Assembly: GCA_964524225.1 (NCBI GenBank)
Contig: CAZGEW010000017.1
Coordinates: 1 to 20,718, forward strand
Origin: GCA-2688775 sp964524225
Lineage (GTDB): Archaea > Nanobdellota > Nanobdellia > Woesearchaeales > GW2011-AR4
Length of the DNA stretch: 20,718 bases
Direction of reading: 5' to 3'
Shown here in pieces: positions 14,532 through 20,718 of this stretch (position 1 is its first letter; every line of letters begins with the position of its first letter). Both the position numbers and the translations under genes were made by a program. The notes under the pieces are model-generated. The model saw only the letters and a list, made by a program, of their open reading frames with translations, had not been told where the DNA came from and did not search any database.

Positions 14532-16298
14532 ATGCCTTTAAGACAGGTTATTGTTACCTTTGTTGGACACATAGATCATGGAAAATCGAGTATATTAGAT
14601 AAGATTAGAGATACTGCTATTGTAGCCTCTGAAGCAGGTGGCATCACTCAAGCAATAGGAGCATCTATTATACCACAATCAACTATAAAGAAAATCTGTA
14701 ATCATCTTCTAAATTTTTTTAAGATGGAAATAAAGATTCAAGGCATATTAGCAATCGATACACCTGGGCATGCAGCATTCAGCAATATAAGAAAAAGAGG
14801 AGGCAATCTTGCAGATATTGCTGTGCTTGTAATAGATATTAATGAAGGAATTAAGCCCCAAACACTTGAGTGCATCGATATACTTAAGCAATACAAAACA
14901 CCTTTTGTAATTGCATTAAATAAAATTGATTTATTACCACTATGGAGCTCAAAACCAAGTTTAATCTTATTGGATAACATAAAAGGACAAAATGAAAATA
15001 CGATGCTTCTTCTTGAAAAAAGGCTTTACGATATTGTTGGCAAGTTAAGTGAGCTCAGCTTTAGTGCAGAAAGATTTGACAGGGTTGAAGATTTTACTAA
15101 GCAGGTTGCTATAATTCCATTGTCTGCTAAGACAGGAGAAGGCCTGCCAGAGTTGCTGATGGTTATAACAGGTTTGTCTCAAAGATTTCTTGAGAATGAT
15201 TTAAGGGTTGATATAAAAGGCTATGCAAAAGGTGTAGTTCTCGAGGTTAAGGAGGAGAAGGGCTTAGGGATTTGTGTCGATGCTATAATTTATGACGGAT
15301 CTTTAAAGAGGAATGATGTTATTGTGATAGGCACTTTAGATGAGCCATTAGTAACTAAAGTCAAGACATTATTAGAGCCGACACCATTATCAGAGATGAG
15401 AGACAAAAAGGCTAAATTCATTTTGGTAAACGAGGTTAAGGCTGCAACTGGTGTGAAAATTTCTGCACCTGAGCTTGATAAGGTTGTTGCAGGCATGCCA
15501 TTGAGAAGCTGCTCAATGAATAATGTATTAAATGTGAAAGAAGAGATCAAAGAAGAAGTAGAGGAGGTGTTAATAGACACAGATAAAAAAGGCATTGTTA
15601 TAAAAGCAGATACTTTAGGTAGTCTTGAAGCAATAGCCAAGATATTAAAGGAAAAAAATATTGAAATAAAGAAAGCTTCAATTGGAAACATAATAAAAAA
15701 AGATATTTCTGATGCAGAAGCAAATTATGAAAAAGACCCATTAGAGTGTGTCATTCTTGGCTTTAATGTTGCTTTGATGCCTGAAGTAAAAGTTCCCCAA
15801 AATGTCAAGGTTATATGTAATAATATCATTTATCAGCTAATTGAGGACTTTGAAAAGTGGAAAGAAGAAGAAATGAAAAAATTAGAAGCCAAAGAAATCC
15901 AATTCATACATAGACCATGCAAGATACAAATAATGAAAGGTTATGTTTTTAGGCAAAATAACCCAGCTATAGTTGGTGTTGATGTATTAGCAGGAACTTT
16001 AAAAGTTGGCACACCATTGATGAAGAATGAGGGCATACCAATAACAGAAGCAAAAAGCATACAACAAGAGCAGGAAAATATAGACAAGGCTGAGAAAGGC
16101 AAACAAGTTGCTGTTTCAATGCCAAATGTCACAATTGGAAGACAACTTCATGAAGAAAATATTTTGTATTCCGCAATTCCAGAAGAGCATTTTAAAAAAT
16201 TTAAGAAATTTAAAAAGTATTTAACGCAAGATGAAATAGAAATATTGAAGGAGATAGCAGAGATAATGAGAAAAGATAATCCTATGTGGGGTGTTTAA
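14532..16298 (+). CDS. infB: Archaeal translation initiation factor aIF5B (IF2 homologue)
   Basis: 588 residues, the normal archaeal length without the long eukaryotic N-terminal extension and without an intein. GTPase motifs: G1 GHIDHGKSS (12-20), switch I region GGITQAIGA (36-44), G3 DTPGH (76-80), G4 NKID (130-133), G5 SAK (198-200). Domain II (about 225-335), domain III with KADTLGSLEAIAKIL near 356-370, a linker helix (EDFEKWKEEEMKKLEAKE) and domain IV to the end follow in the family order. It promotes ribosomal subunit joining and initiator tRNA positioning. The start ATG is followed by PLRQVIVTFVGHIDHGK, typical for the family. It lies between hjc and an HTH gene whose TATA-like box overlaps its stop codon. 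Confidence 0.96.
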   Translation: MPLRQVIVTFVGHIDHGKSSILDKIRDTAIVASEAGGITQAIGASIIPQSTIKKICNHLLNFFKMEIKIQGILAIDTPGHAAFSNIRKRGGNLADIAVLVIDINEGIKPQTLECIDILKQYKTPFVIALNKIDLLPLWSSKPSLILLDNIKGQNENTMLLLEKRLYDIVGKLSELSFSAERFDRVEDFTKQVAIIPLSAKTGEGLPELLMVITGLSQRFLENDLRVDIKGYAKGVVLEVKEEKGLGICVDAIIYDGSLKRNDVIVIGTLDEPLVTKVKTLLEPTPLSEMRDKKAKFILVNEVKAATGVKISAPELDKVVAGMPLRSCSMNNVLNVKEEIKEEVEEVLIDTDKKGIVIKADTLGSLEAIAKILKEKNIEIKKASIGNIIKKDISDAEANYEKDPLECVILGFNVALMPEVKVPQNVKVICNNIIYQLIEDFEKWKEEEMKKLEAKEIQFIHRPCKIQIMKGYVFRQNNPAIVGVDVLAGTLKVGTPLMKNEGIPITEAKSIQQEQENIDKAEKGKQVAVSMPNVTIGRQLHEENILYSAIPEEHFKKFKKFKKYLTQDEIEILKEIAEIMRKDNPMWGV

Positions 16299-16300
16299 AA
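16294..16300 (+). promoter_or_regulatory. TATA-like box overlapping the aIF5B stop codon
   Basis: TTTAAAA contains the stop of aIF5B (GTT TAA) and is centred about 24 bases before ATG 16320. This would give the HTH gene its own leaderless transcript. Confidence 0.4.
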
Positions 16301-16319
16301 CTATTTTTGTCTAATTAAA

Positions 16320-16886
16320 ATGCCTAAAACATACACACAAAAAGAACTAGAGAAAATTATGGCGGAATTTGAATCTGATATTCCACTTTCCAAATTAGAG
16401 GGGGAACTAAAGGGTAGATCTGCATATGGTATTGCACTAAAAATGAGATCTCTTTCAATGGATTGTCCTAATCAATGGGACCCTTCCAAAGTGGCGGGGT
16501 ATACTAGAGATGAAATAAGAAGACACAAAGGTGATATAAAGGCACAGAAAAGACGGTACAGAGCAAGGAAAAAAGTTGAGCTAATTGGATACGCCGAATT
16601 CCGAGAACAACTAAAAAAACAAGAGCAGTCTCTTAAAATCAATTGGATAGAATTTATTCAATACTTAAAAGAATTCTTGAGGTTGTACGAAGGTAATAAG
16701 GAACAATTTGCGGAAGAAATTTTTATTCACCCTAGTCTCTTATCACATTATTTAGCTGGAAGGAGAAAACCAAGTGACGAAGTTCTTGCAAGAATGTTTG
16801 ATAAATTTATAGAAGTTTGTCCAAAAGATAGTGAATATCTAACAAAATTAATTTATGATCCAAATGCAGCAACTAAAAATCCTTAA
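16320..16886 (+). CDS. Helix-turn-helix DNA-binding protein with SANT-like N-terminus
   Basis: 188 residues. The C-terminal part (about 118-165) reads GNKEQFAEEIFIHPSLLSHY followed by LAGRRKPSDEVLARM, a Cro/C1 (XRE)-type helix-turn-helix with the characteristic S-x-x-S-x-Y-x-x-GRRKPS recognition helix and turn. The N-terminal 45 residues (YTQKELEKIMAEFESDIPLS, then KGRSAYGIALKMRSL) look like a SANT/Myb-type or homeodomain-like fold, with the R-S-x-x-x-I-x-x-K-x-R helix common in such proteins. A very basic stretch (RRHKGDIKAQKRRYRARKK, 67-85) joins them. It is probably a chromatin-associated or transcriptional regulator with two DNA-binding ends. It overlaps the next gene by about 30 bases. 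The target is unknown; the palindrome upstream of hjc is one candidate site, on proximity only. Confidence 0.75.
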   Translation: MPKTYTQKELEKIMAEFESDIPLSKLEGELKGRSAYGIALKMRSLSMDCPNQWDPSKVAGYTRDEIRRHKGDIKAQKRRYRARKKVELIGYAEFREQLKKQEQSLKINWIEFIQYLKEFLRLYEGNKEQFAEEIFIHPSLLSHYLAGRRKPSDEVLARMFDKFIEVCPKDSEYLTKLIYDPNAATKNP

Positions 16887-17316
16887 CAATAAAGAAATAA
16901 AGAAAGTTTATAAATTGATTGAAAAGCAATGGGGCGCTAAATTAAAATTGGAATATGGATTTTTAAAGAACAACAAAAACAGGATTTTTGTGATTAGCAA
17001 AGACGTTGCTAAAATTGACATTTCAAATTTAAGGATTAATTCTATTGGAATGTATTTTTGTGAAATTGATAATGCTGATGTAAGATTGAGTATTGAAGGA
17101 AGTCAAATTGTAGGACCAAAAGCTACAAAAAATATTATTGAATTAAGTGAAGAAGAAACAAGAAAATGGTTTAAGGGGGAAGATTTAGAGAAGGAATGCA
17201 AGGATTGCAATGGGTTTGTTATACTAAAGCATAATAAAGATTTTTTAGGAACAGGAAAATATGCTAATGGCAGGATTTTGAATTATGTGGGGAAGGGTAG
17301 GAGGGTGAATTTGTAA
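16855..17316 (+). CDS. PUA-domain RNA-binding protein (NOL1/NOP2/sun-associated, COG3270-like)
   Basis: 153 residues if ATG 16855 is used; ATG 16864 is equally possible and loses three residues. Both overlap the end of the HTH gene. The C-terminal half contains NIIELSEEETRKWFKGEDLE (93-112), then GFVILKHNKDFLGTGKYANG (120-139) and RILNYVGKGRR, the pattern of archaeal PUA-domain proteins related to the C-terminal part of NOL1/NOP2/sun rRNA methyltransferases; such proteins end in ILNYVPKxRR, here with GKG instead of PKx. Cys115/Cys118 form an isolated C-x2-C. No methyltransferase domain is present, so it probably binds rRNA or tRNA and serves ribosome assembly or modification (inference). Translational coupling to the HTH gene is likely. 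Confidence 0.8.
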   Translation: MIQMQQLKILNNKEIKKVYKLIEKQWGAKLKLEYGFLKNNKNRIFVISKDVAKIDISNLRINSIGMYFCEIDNADVRLSIEGSQIVGPKATKNIIELSEEETRKWFKGEDLEKECKDCNGFVILKHNKDFLGTGKYANGRILNYVGKGRRVNL

Positions 17317-17321
17317 AAATG

Positions 17322-17467
17322 TCAAAAACACCCCGCACTAAAGTACAGTGAGTTGTGAGCGAGTTCACTTCGCTCACTCGCATTCACCCGTGTTTTTGAG
17401 CATGCTCGGAAATCGCTGGCTTTCCCTACGCTAAAAGCAATAGGGTGTACACCTTAGCGATTTCCGA
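17322..17467. repeat. Compact double stem-loop element between convergent genes
   Basis: Two nested inverted-repeat units lie back to back, joined by the perfect palindrome GAGCATGCTC (17398-17407). Unit 1: TCAAAAACAC (17322-17331) pairs with GTGTTTTTGA (17390-17399), enclosing GTGAGCGA (17355-17362) paired with TCGCTCAC (17370-17377). Unit 2: TCGGAAATCGCT (17406-17417) pairs perfectly with AGCGATTTCCGA (17456-17467), enclosing CCCTA (17424-17428) paired with TAGGG (17441-17445). The region is visibly richer in GC than its surroundings. It lies between the ends of two convergent genes, so it could terminate both, but the elaborate structure also suits a structured RNA or a small non-autonomous mobile repeat. 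No open frame of note. Confidence 0.75.
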
Positions 17468-17479
17468 CATATTAAAAAT

Positions 17480-17887
17480 TTAATTTTTTTCTATATTTGT
17501 TATATTGCCATCGAAGCATACCTTAAATTGATCCAAAGCTTTTACTCTACCAAAAATGGGTGTTACATCTTCGGAGTCGGCTATAAAAACTGGAGCAATA
17601 AACTCTTTATCTGCCAATCTTATTTTTAGGTTATGAATAAAGCCATTAAGAAATGTATTTGGAACAATCCCTCTTATTCTTTTGTAATCTCCTATTGTTA
17701 CATCGTCTATTAGTAAGTTTCCCATGAATCTAGGAAGCAAACAAATATCTGCCCCAGTATCTGCCAAAACTTTTCTAAAAACTATCCATCTCTGCAGTTT
17801 TGCAGAATATACCTCTATTACTACCAAAGGTCTCTTTATAAATCCGAACAATGAGCTTTTTCCTTCTTGATATTTAAATGAAGGCAA
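17480..17887 (-). CDS. Retropepsin-like aspartic protease (single domain)
   Basis: 135 residues. VLADTGADICLLP (40-52) contains the D-T-G-A active-site triad typical of retroviral-type pepsins, flanked by the usual hydrophobic strands, and IFGRVKALDQFKVCFD (111-126) matches the C-terminal hhGR-x-x-xxDxFxV-x-FD block of archaeal and bacterial retropepsin-like proteins. With one DTG per chain it must work as a dimer. No signal peptide or membrane helix, so it is predicted to be cytoplasmic. The ATG at 17887 overlaps the end of the upstream DUF5678-like gene by 14 bases, so the two are made together. The substrate is unknown; the partner protein or its complexes are candidates (inference). Confidence 0.82.
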   Translation of the reverse strand: MPSFKYQEGKSSLFGFIKRPLVVIEVYSAKLQRWIVFRKVLADTGADICLLPRFMGNLLIDDVTIGDYKRIRGIVPNTFLNGFIHNLKIRLADKEFIAPVFIADSEDVTPIFGRVKALDQFKVCFDGNITNIEKN

Positions 17888-18059
17888 TTAAAATCCCCTC
17901 TTTTAGTTCCCATGCGATGGACACCTTCTTATTTGGATTTTCTTTTACTATTTTGTCATACACCTTTTCTGGATTTAAACCATGCCATACAAGTTTGTCA
18001 TCTACATAAATCTCGTATTCGTAATCACTTTCATTCCTTTTGCTTGATTTTGATTTCAT
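17874..18059 (-). CDS. DUF5678-like small protein, partner of the retropepsin
   Basis: 61 residues from ATG 18059. After a lysine/serine-rich start it reads YEYEIYVDDKLVWHGLNPEK followed by VYDKIVKENPNKKVSIAWEL, with the layout of DUF5678: a beta-hairpin around a V-D/N-G-x-x-V-x-x-G turn, a helix, then a closing strand after P-x-K. AGGTG, six bases before ATG 18059, is a good Shine-Dalgarno site; GTG 18068 overlaps that site and is less likely. The TATA box 18092-18101 would start the transcript near 18070. It precedes and overlaps the retropepsin gene, giving an antitoxin-like order (small protein first), but no toxicity is known. Family call is moderate. Confidence 0.65.
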   Translation of the reverse strand: MKSKSSKRNESDYEYEIYVDDKLVWHGLNPEKVYDKIVKENPNKKVSIAWELKEGILIAFI

Positions 18060-18091
18060 CTTATACACCTATTGAATAATAAAGAAATTTG

Positions 18092-18101
18092 TATTTAAAT
18101 A
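18092..18101 (-). promoter_or_regulatory. TATA box of the DUF5678/retropepsin pair
   Basis: TATTTAAATA, the same palindromic box as at 4484-4493. Centred about 37 bases before ATG 18059, it predicts an 11-base leader that includes the AGGTG Shine-Dalgarno site. Confidence 0.5.
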
Positions 18102-18169
18102 ATTAACTATGGCAGATCCTCTTAAATGGAAAGATTTTGAATTATGTAGGGAAGAGTATGAAGGTGAAT

Positions 18170-19036
18170 TTACAGTGATTTTTTAATTTGCTCAAAAATT
18201 ACTTTTGATACATTTCTTCCACGAGCTATGTATTGTATCGATTCATCATTAATTGCTTCAATACTAGAATCAATAACTAAAAGCACACTTCTTTGCTCTT
18301 GTTGAAGTTTATGTCTGACATCTTTGATAAAATTATTTAAAGGGTACTTTACCCAATAAGGCTTATCGCCCATTTTTTTATAATGTATTAAAACGTAATT
18401 GCCTTTCTCATTTGATGTAAGGAAATAAAATTCTTCAAATAAATCACCTGTTGGAATACTAAAATGACCTTCTTTCATATTGGTTCCATTCAAAAAAGCT
18501 TTTACATTTCTTCTGAGTTTTGGTCCGGTAATGCGTTTATTCCCAGGTATAGAGCCGAAATATGACGAGTTTGGTACAAATCCATAATATAGTCTCTTCT
18601 TTGAAATACCCCTTAGATGAGAGATCGCTACAAGTTCATTTTTAATAGCTTCATCTATAAATCTTTTAACATAAATAGAGTGAGGAAAGTTTAATAAGAC
18701 ATAAGTAAGATCTTTTTCTTTACGAGATTCAAGCACTACTGTGTTTTGTTGATAAAATCTTTGTGCAAGAATAAGAATTTCTAAATCATTAAGCGAATAG
18801 CTACTAGCCGTTATTAATTTATTGTGTGTTGATAATAATTCCCTCATTCTTTCGAGTGCAGACTCTCCAACAAGTACTACTAAGTTTGACATTTTTATAA
18901 AATCAGGATCACTAGGCTTCGTTAATCTTTCGATAAGAGATTTTCCGCTCGAAGTATCAGCTTGCAAAAAATATACTCTTCCTCCCTCATAGCGAATTGG
19001 TTGATTTTCTGTTGTAAGTAATGTGGAAAGTTCCAT
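18170..19036 (-). CDS. Unrecognised 288-residue protein downstream of tyrosyl-tRNA synthetase
   Basis: No signal peptide or membrane helix. Residues 21-37 read VYFLQADTSSGKSLIER, a strand followed by a loop ending in GKS, like a Walker A motif whose first glycine is missing. NLVVLVGESALERMREL (51-67) and SVLLVIDSSIEAI (250-262) look like buried strands, the latter similar to a Walker B strand, but their spacing does not match a standard P-loop ATPase. The C-terminus, QYIARGRNVSKVIFEQI (268-284), resembles the ARGRxxSKxxx strand-helix of Alba proteins. The middle is rich in Lys, Tyr and Asn with no motif I know. It starts 21 bases after the synthetase stop; a TATA-like TTATTAAAAG overlaps that gene's end about 30 bases upstream, so it may be cotranscribed or independently expressed. 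Function unknown. Confidence 0.7.
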   Translation of the reverse strand: MELSTLLTTENQPIRYEGGRVYFLQADTSSGKSLIERLTKPSDPDFIKMSNLVVLVGESALERMRELLSTHNKLITASSYSLNDLEILILAQRFYQQNTVVLESRKEKDLTYVLLNFPHSIYVKRFIDEAIKNELVAISHLRGISKKRLYYGFVPNSSYFGSIPGNKRITGPKLRRNVKAFLNGTNMKEGHFSIPTGDLFEEFYFLTSNEKGNYVLIHYKKMGDKPYWVKYPLNNFIKDVRHKLQQEQRSVLLVIDSSIEAINDESIQYIARGRNVSKVIFEQIKKSL

Positions 19037-19057
19037 TTTAATTAATGTTTGACGTAG

Positions 19058-20718
19058 TTAACTTTTAATAAGCTTAAGTTCGTATTGGAAATGTTTACCA
19101 AATCTTATGTATGTTTGCAATGAAAGATCAATTGTTTGGCCTAAGTCAGAAATTTTTTGCCAATCAGTGTCACCATTACTCCTTATTCTAATAGCACCTT
19201 CTTTGGCCAATATTCTAATATAAGTATTGCTATAGCTCTGAGGTAAAATTAATCGAGCCAATTGCTCTACAGTAACTCCATCTTTTCTAACATTTATTTT
19301 ACCACTTTTTGTAGCAATTAATTCAGGAATTTGATATATAGGTAATTCTCCAAGCCCTCTTTCTTGATATTTCAATTCAAATTCTTTTCTTGCTGCTCTT
19401 GCAGCATCTTCTCCATAAATCATACTGACTATGCTATAAGCTATTTCGTGTTTCAAATCAATAGGTCCATAATCATTGATACTTTGTATCTTTTTTAGCT
19501 CTTCAATCGCCTTTTTAGTTGCGTCGTCATGCCACTTAATTTCAAAATTCTTGTTACCCTTTCTTCCAATTATTATAGAGTAATCAGGTTCCATTACATA
19601 TTGCCTTAATGTCTTTTCTATTTGCCAAAAGAAGGGTTCTAGTTTTTCTATTGCACTTCTTATACTGCCCTCGCCCCTTGGCATATATGCTTTAACAGAA
19701 TCAGTTACTCTACTAACATCAATCTCTCCATTAACTATTTCAAACCTTTGTTGAACTCTGTACTTACCAAGTAATTCACTTTCAAGTCCATTATCTAAAA
19801 GAGAATTTTCACCCTTTATTCCTATGACAGAGATTTGATTGAGCTTTGTTTCTCTTACAAAGTTTAAATCTTCACTGTAATTCTTTTCACTTGAAAGGTC
19901 CATTATGATAGTTTTATAGTCCCTTGTTGTAAGCTCTCTTTGCAAATCTTCAGGTGTTTTTGCTATTTTAACGAGATAGTCCCTATCCTCTAAAGCGTCT
20001 CTGATTTTTGAGGCAATATAGTCTTTGTTAGGAAGGTATAATAAAATACGACCTTTCTGCTTTCTAACTTCTTCATCACTAATTTCTAAGAATTGACCCC
20101 TGCTTGCAATCAGTTCACCAATTTTATAATGTCTTGCAAACCTCAATCCCTGTTGAACAAGTAAATTGTACTCGCCTATTTGTGATTTCACTGCATCAAT
20201 CTTATCCGTGCTTATTCTGGTCAATAGTTTTGCGTATTGTTCCATTAAGTAATCTGGAATACTCATTATTTTACCATACATATCTGCAGCGCCTCTATTC
20301 AAAAAAACACATGTTGCAGGATTGGATTTGCTCATTTTATGCACGCCATCAAGAGAGGTTAGCAGAGGCATTGCAATTCCAATTTGGTCTTCCAGATTCT
20401 CGGCACGTTGTACCTCTCTTCCAAACATCATATTTCTAAGCTGATCTTGGCCCCCTATCTCAAAAGAAGTCCTTAACTTGGCAGAATCTAATCCTTGTTT
20501 CATTGGATAAAGGAATTGTCCTACAGTCACTTGTTCCCCACCTTCCCTTCTTTCTCTGAGTTCAGGTCTATCCTCTAGTGCTCCTAATCTTACATTATTT
20601 GCAATTTTCATATATTCCTGAAGCGGCATATTTGAAAGCCATTCATGATTATAGTAAAAGCGGACTCCTTGTCCTGTTAATAGAGGCAGGTAGGCTCTTA
20701 ACCTACGCACATAATCAA
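19058..20718 (-). CDS. tyrS: Bacterial-type tyrosyl-tRNA synthetase with receiver-like insertion (5' end outside window)
   Basis: The frame is open to the right edge (a GTG at 20710 is merely an internal codon; Asp-Tyr precede it), so the HIGH half of the Rossmann fold is missing only from view. Counting from GTG 20710: VRFYYNHEWLSNM (16-28) matches the VxxNSEWL region of TyrRS; Y68-x3-Q72-x2-D75 and GGQDQ (86-90) are the tyrosine-binding residues; HKMSKS (124-129) is the signature loop; MYGKIMSIPDYLMEQY (144-159) follows bacterial TyrRS closely. The C-terminal part resumes at about 414 with IDLKHEIAYSIVSMIYGEDAAR-like sequence and an S4-like tail (about 479-550). Between them, about 180-413 is extra, with a five-fold beta/alpha pattern like a receiver domain. 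Archaea normally carry the archaeal/eukaryotic TyrRS, so transfer from bacteria is likely. Confidence 0.82.
   Translation of the reverse strand, partial: DYVRRLRAYLPLLTGQGVRFYYNHEWLSNMPLQEYMKIANNVRLGALEDRPELRERREGGEQVTVGQFLYPMKQGLDSAKLRTSFEIGGQDQLRNMMFGREVQRAENLEDQIGIAMPLLTSLDGVHKMSKSNPATCVFLNRGAADMYGKIMSIPDYLMEQYAKLLTRISTDKIDAVKSQIGEYNLLVQQGLRFARHYKIGELIASRGQFLEISDEEVRKQKGRILLYLPNKDYIASKIRDALEDRDYLVKIAKTPEDLQRELTTRDYKTIIMDLSSEKNYSEDLNFVRETKLNQISVIGIKGENSLLDNGLESELLGKYRVQQRFEIVNGEIDVSRVTDSVKAYMPRGEGSIRSAIEKLEPFFWQIEKTLRQYVMEPDYSIIIGRKGNKNFEIKWHDDATKKAIEELKKIQSINDYGPIDLKHEIAYSIVSMIYGEDAARAARKEFELKYQERGLGELPIYQIPELIATKSGKINVRKDGVTVEQLARLILPQSYSNTYIRILAKEGAIRIRSNGDTDWQKISDLGQTIDLSLQTYIRFGKHFQYELKLIKS

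Noticed and set aside
17322..17467. CRISPR array or tRNA-like element
   Set aside because: The repeats are inverted, not direct with regular spacers, and no tRNA fold fits.
18109..18186. 25-codon plus-strand open frame starting ATGGCAGATCC
   Set aside because: It starts only about 12 bases after the TATA box, has no Shine-Dalgarno site, overlaps the 3' end of the convergent gene and resembles nothing known.
18185..18233. Alba domain at the C-terminus of the 288-residue protein
   Set aside because: Only the ARGRxxSK segment matches; the preceding strand-helix and the following beta-hairpin of Alba are absent, so it is noted but not called.
20104..20439. 111-codon plus-strand open frame opposite the tyrosyl-tRNA synthetase
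   Set aside because: The opposite strand encodes clear TyrRS motifs including HKMSKS; the plus-strand product has no recognisable pattern.
20701..20710. GTG at 20710 as the start of the tyrosyl-tRNA synthetase
   Set aside because: The frame stays open to the window edge and the sequence begins in the middle of the TyrRS catalytic domain, so the true start lies outside.

Overview
The window is AT-rich DNA from an archaeon. Three lines of evidence support this: core archaeal information-processing genes (PCNA clamp, RadB, Hjc-type Holliday junction resolvase, aIF5B, a PUA-domain protein, a remnant of MBF1); archaeal lipid or polyprenol-type genes (SEC59-like kinase, thiolases with a DUF35 zinc-ribbon/OB module); and promoters built on a TATA box about 26-29 bases upstream of the start codon of apparently leaderless genes. 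Gene size, the abundance of small membrane proteins and the general repertoire suggest a DPANN-like lineage. That is inference, because no rRNA gene is present.

Layout. 1-4461 (minus) is one tight operon transcribed from about 4461: a FabZ-like hotdog dehydratase, a thiolase, a DUF35-DUF362 fusion, a second thiolase, and a methyltransferase running off the left edge. The two thiolase genes share a 239-bp stretch of perfect DNA identity inside otherwise diverged sequence, which indicates recent gene conversion. 4608-4961 (plus) is a small TOPRIM protein overlapping the end of a minus-strand LemA / small membrane protein / HtpX protease group (4947-6736). 6855-8739 (plus) holds PCNA, a tail-anchored small protein, and a protein of unknown function. 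8729-10735 (minus) holds a SEC59/dolichol-kinase-like membrane protein, RadB and a DUF2238/YjdF-like membrane protein. 10825-13826 (plus) holds a DUF4190-like protein and two processive family-2 glycosyltransferases. 13818-14015 (minus) is a broken MBF1 gene. 14113-17316 (plus) holds hjc, aIF5B, a helix-turn-helix protein and a PUA protein. 17322-17467 is a compact double stem-loop element. 17480-18059 (minus) is a DUF5678-like / retropepsin pair. 18170-20718 (minus) is an unrecognised protein preceded by a bacterial-type tyrosyl-tRNA synthetase that enters from the right edge.

The most unusual content is (1) the tyrosyl-tRNA synthetase, which keeps its tyrosine-binding and KMSKS residues but carries about 230 extra residues that read like a degenerate response-regulator receiver domain between the catalytic and C-terminal parts; (2) the thiolase / DUF35-DUF362 / thiolase operon, where DUF362 occupies the place HMG-CoA synthase has in the known archaeal thiolase-DUF35 complex; (3) the two-gene DUF5678/retropepsin cassette; and (4) two related palindromes next to promoter-like sequences. 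First genes of transcription units mostly look leaderless, while operon-internal genes use AGGTG-type Shine-Dalgarno sites, which helped revise several starts. All family calls come from reading motifs by eye; no database search was run.
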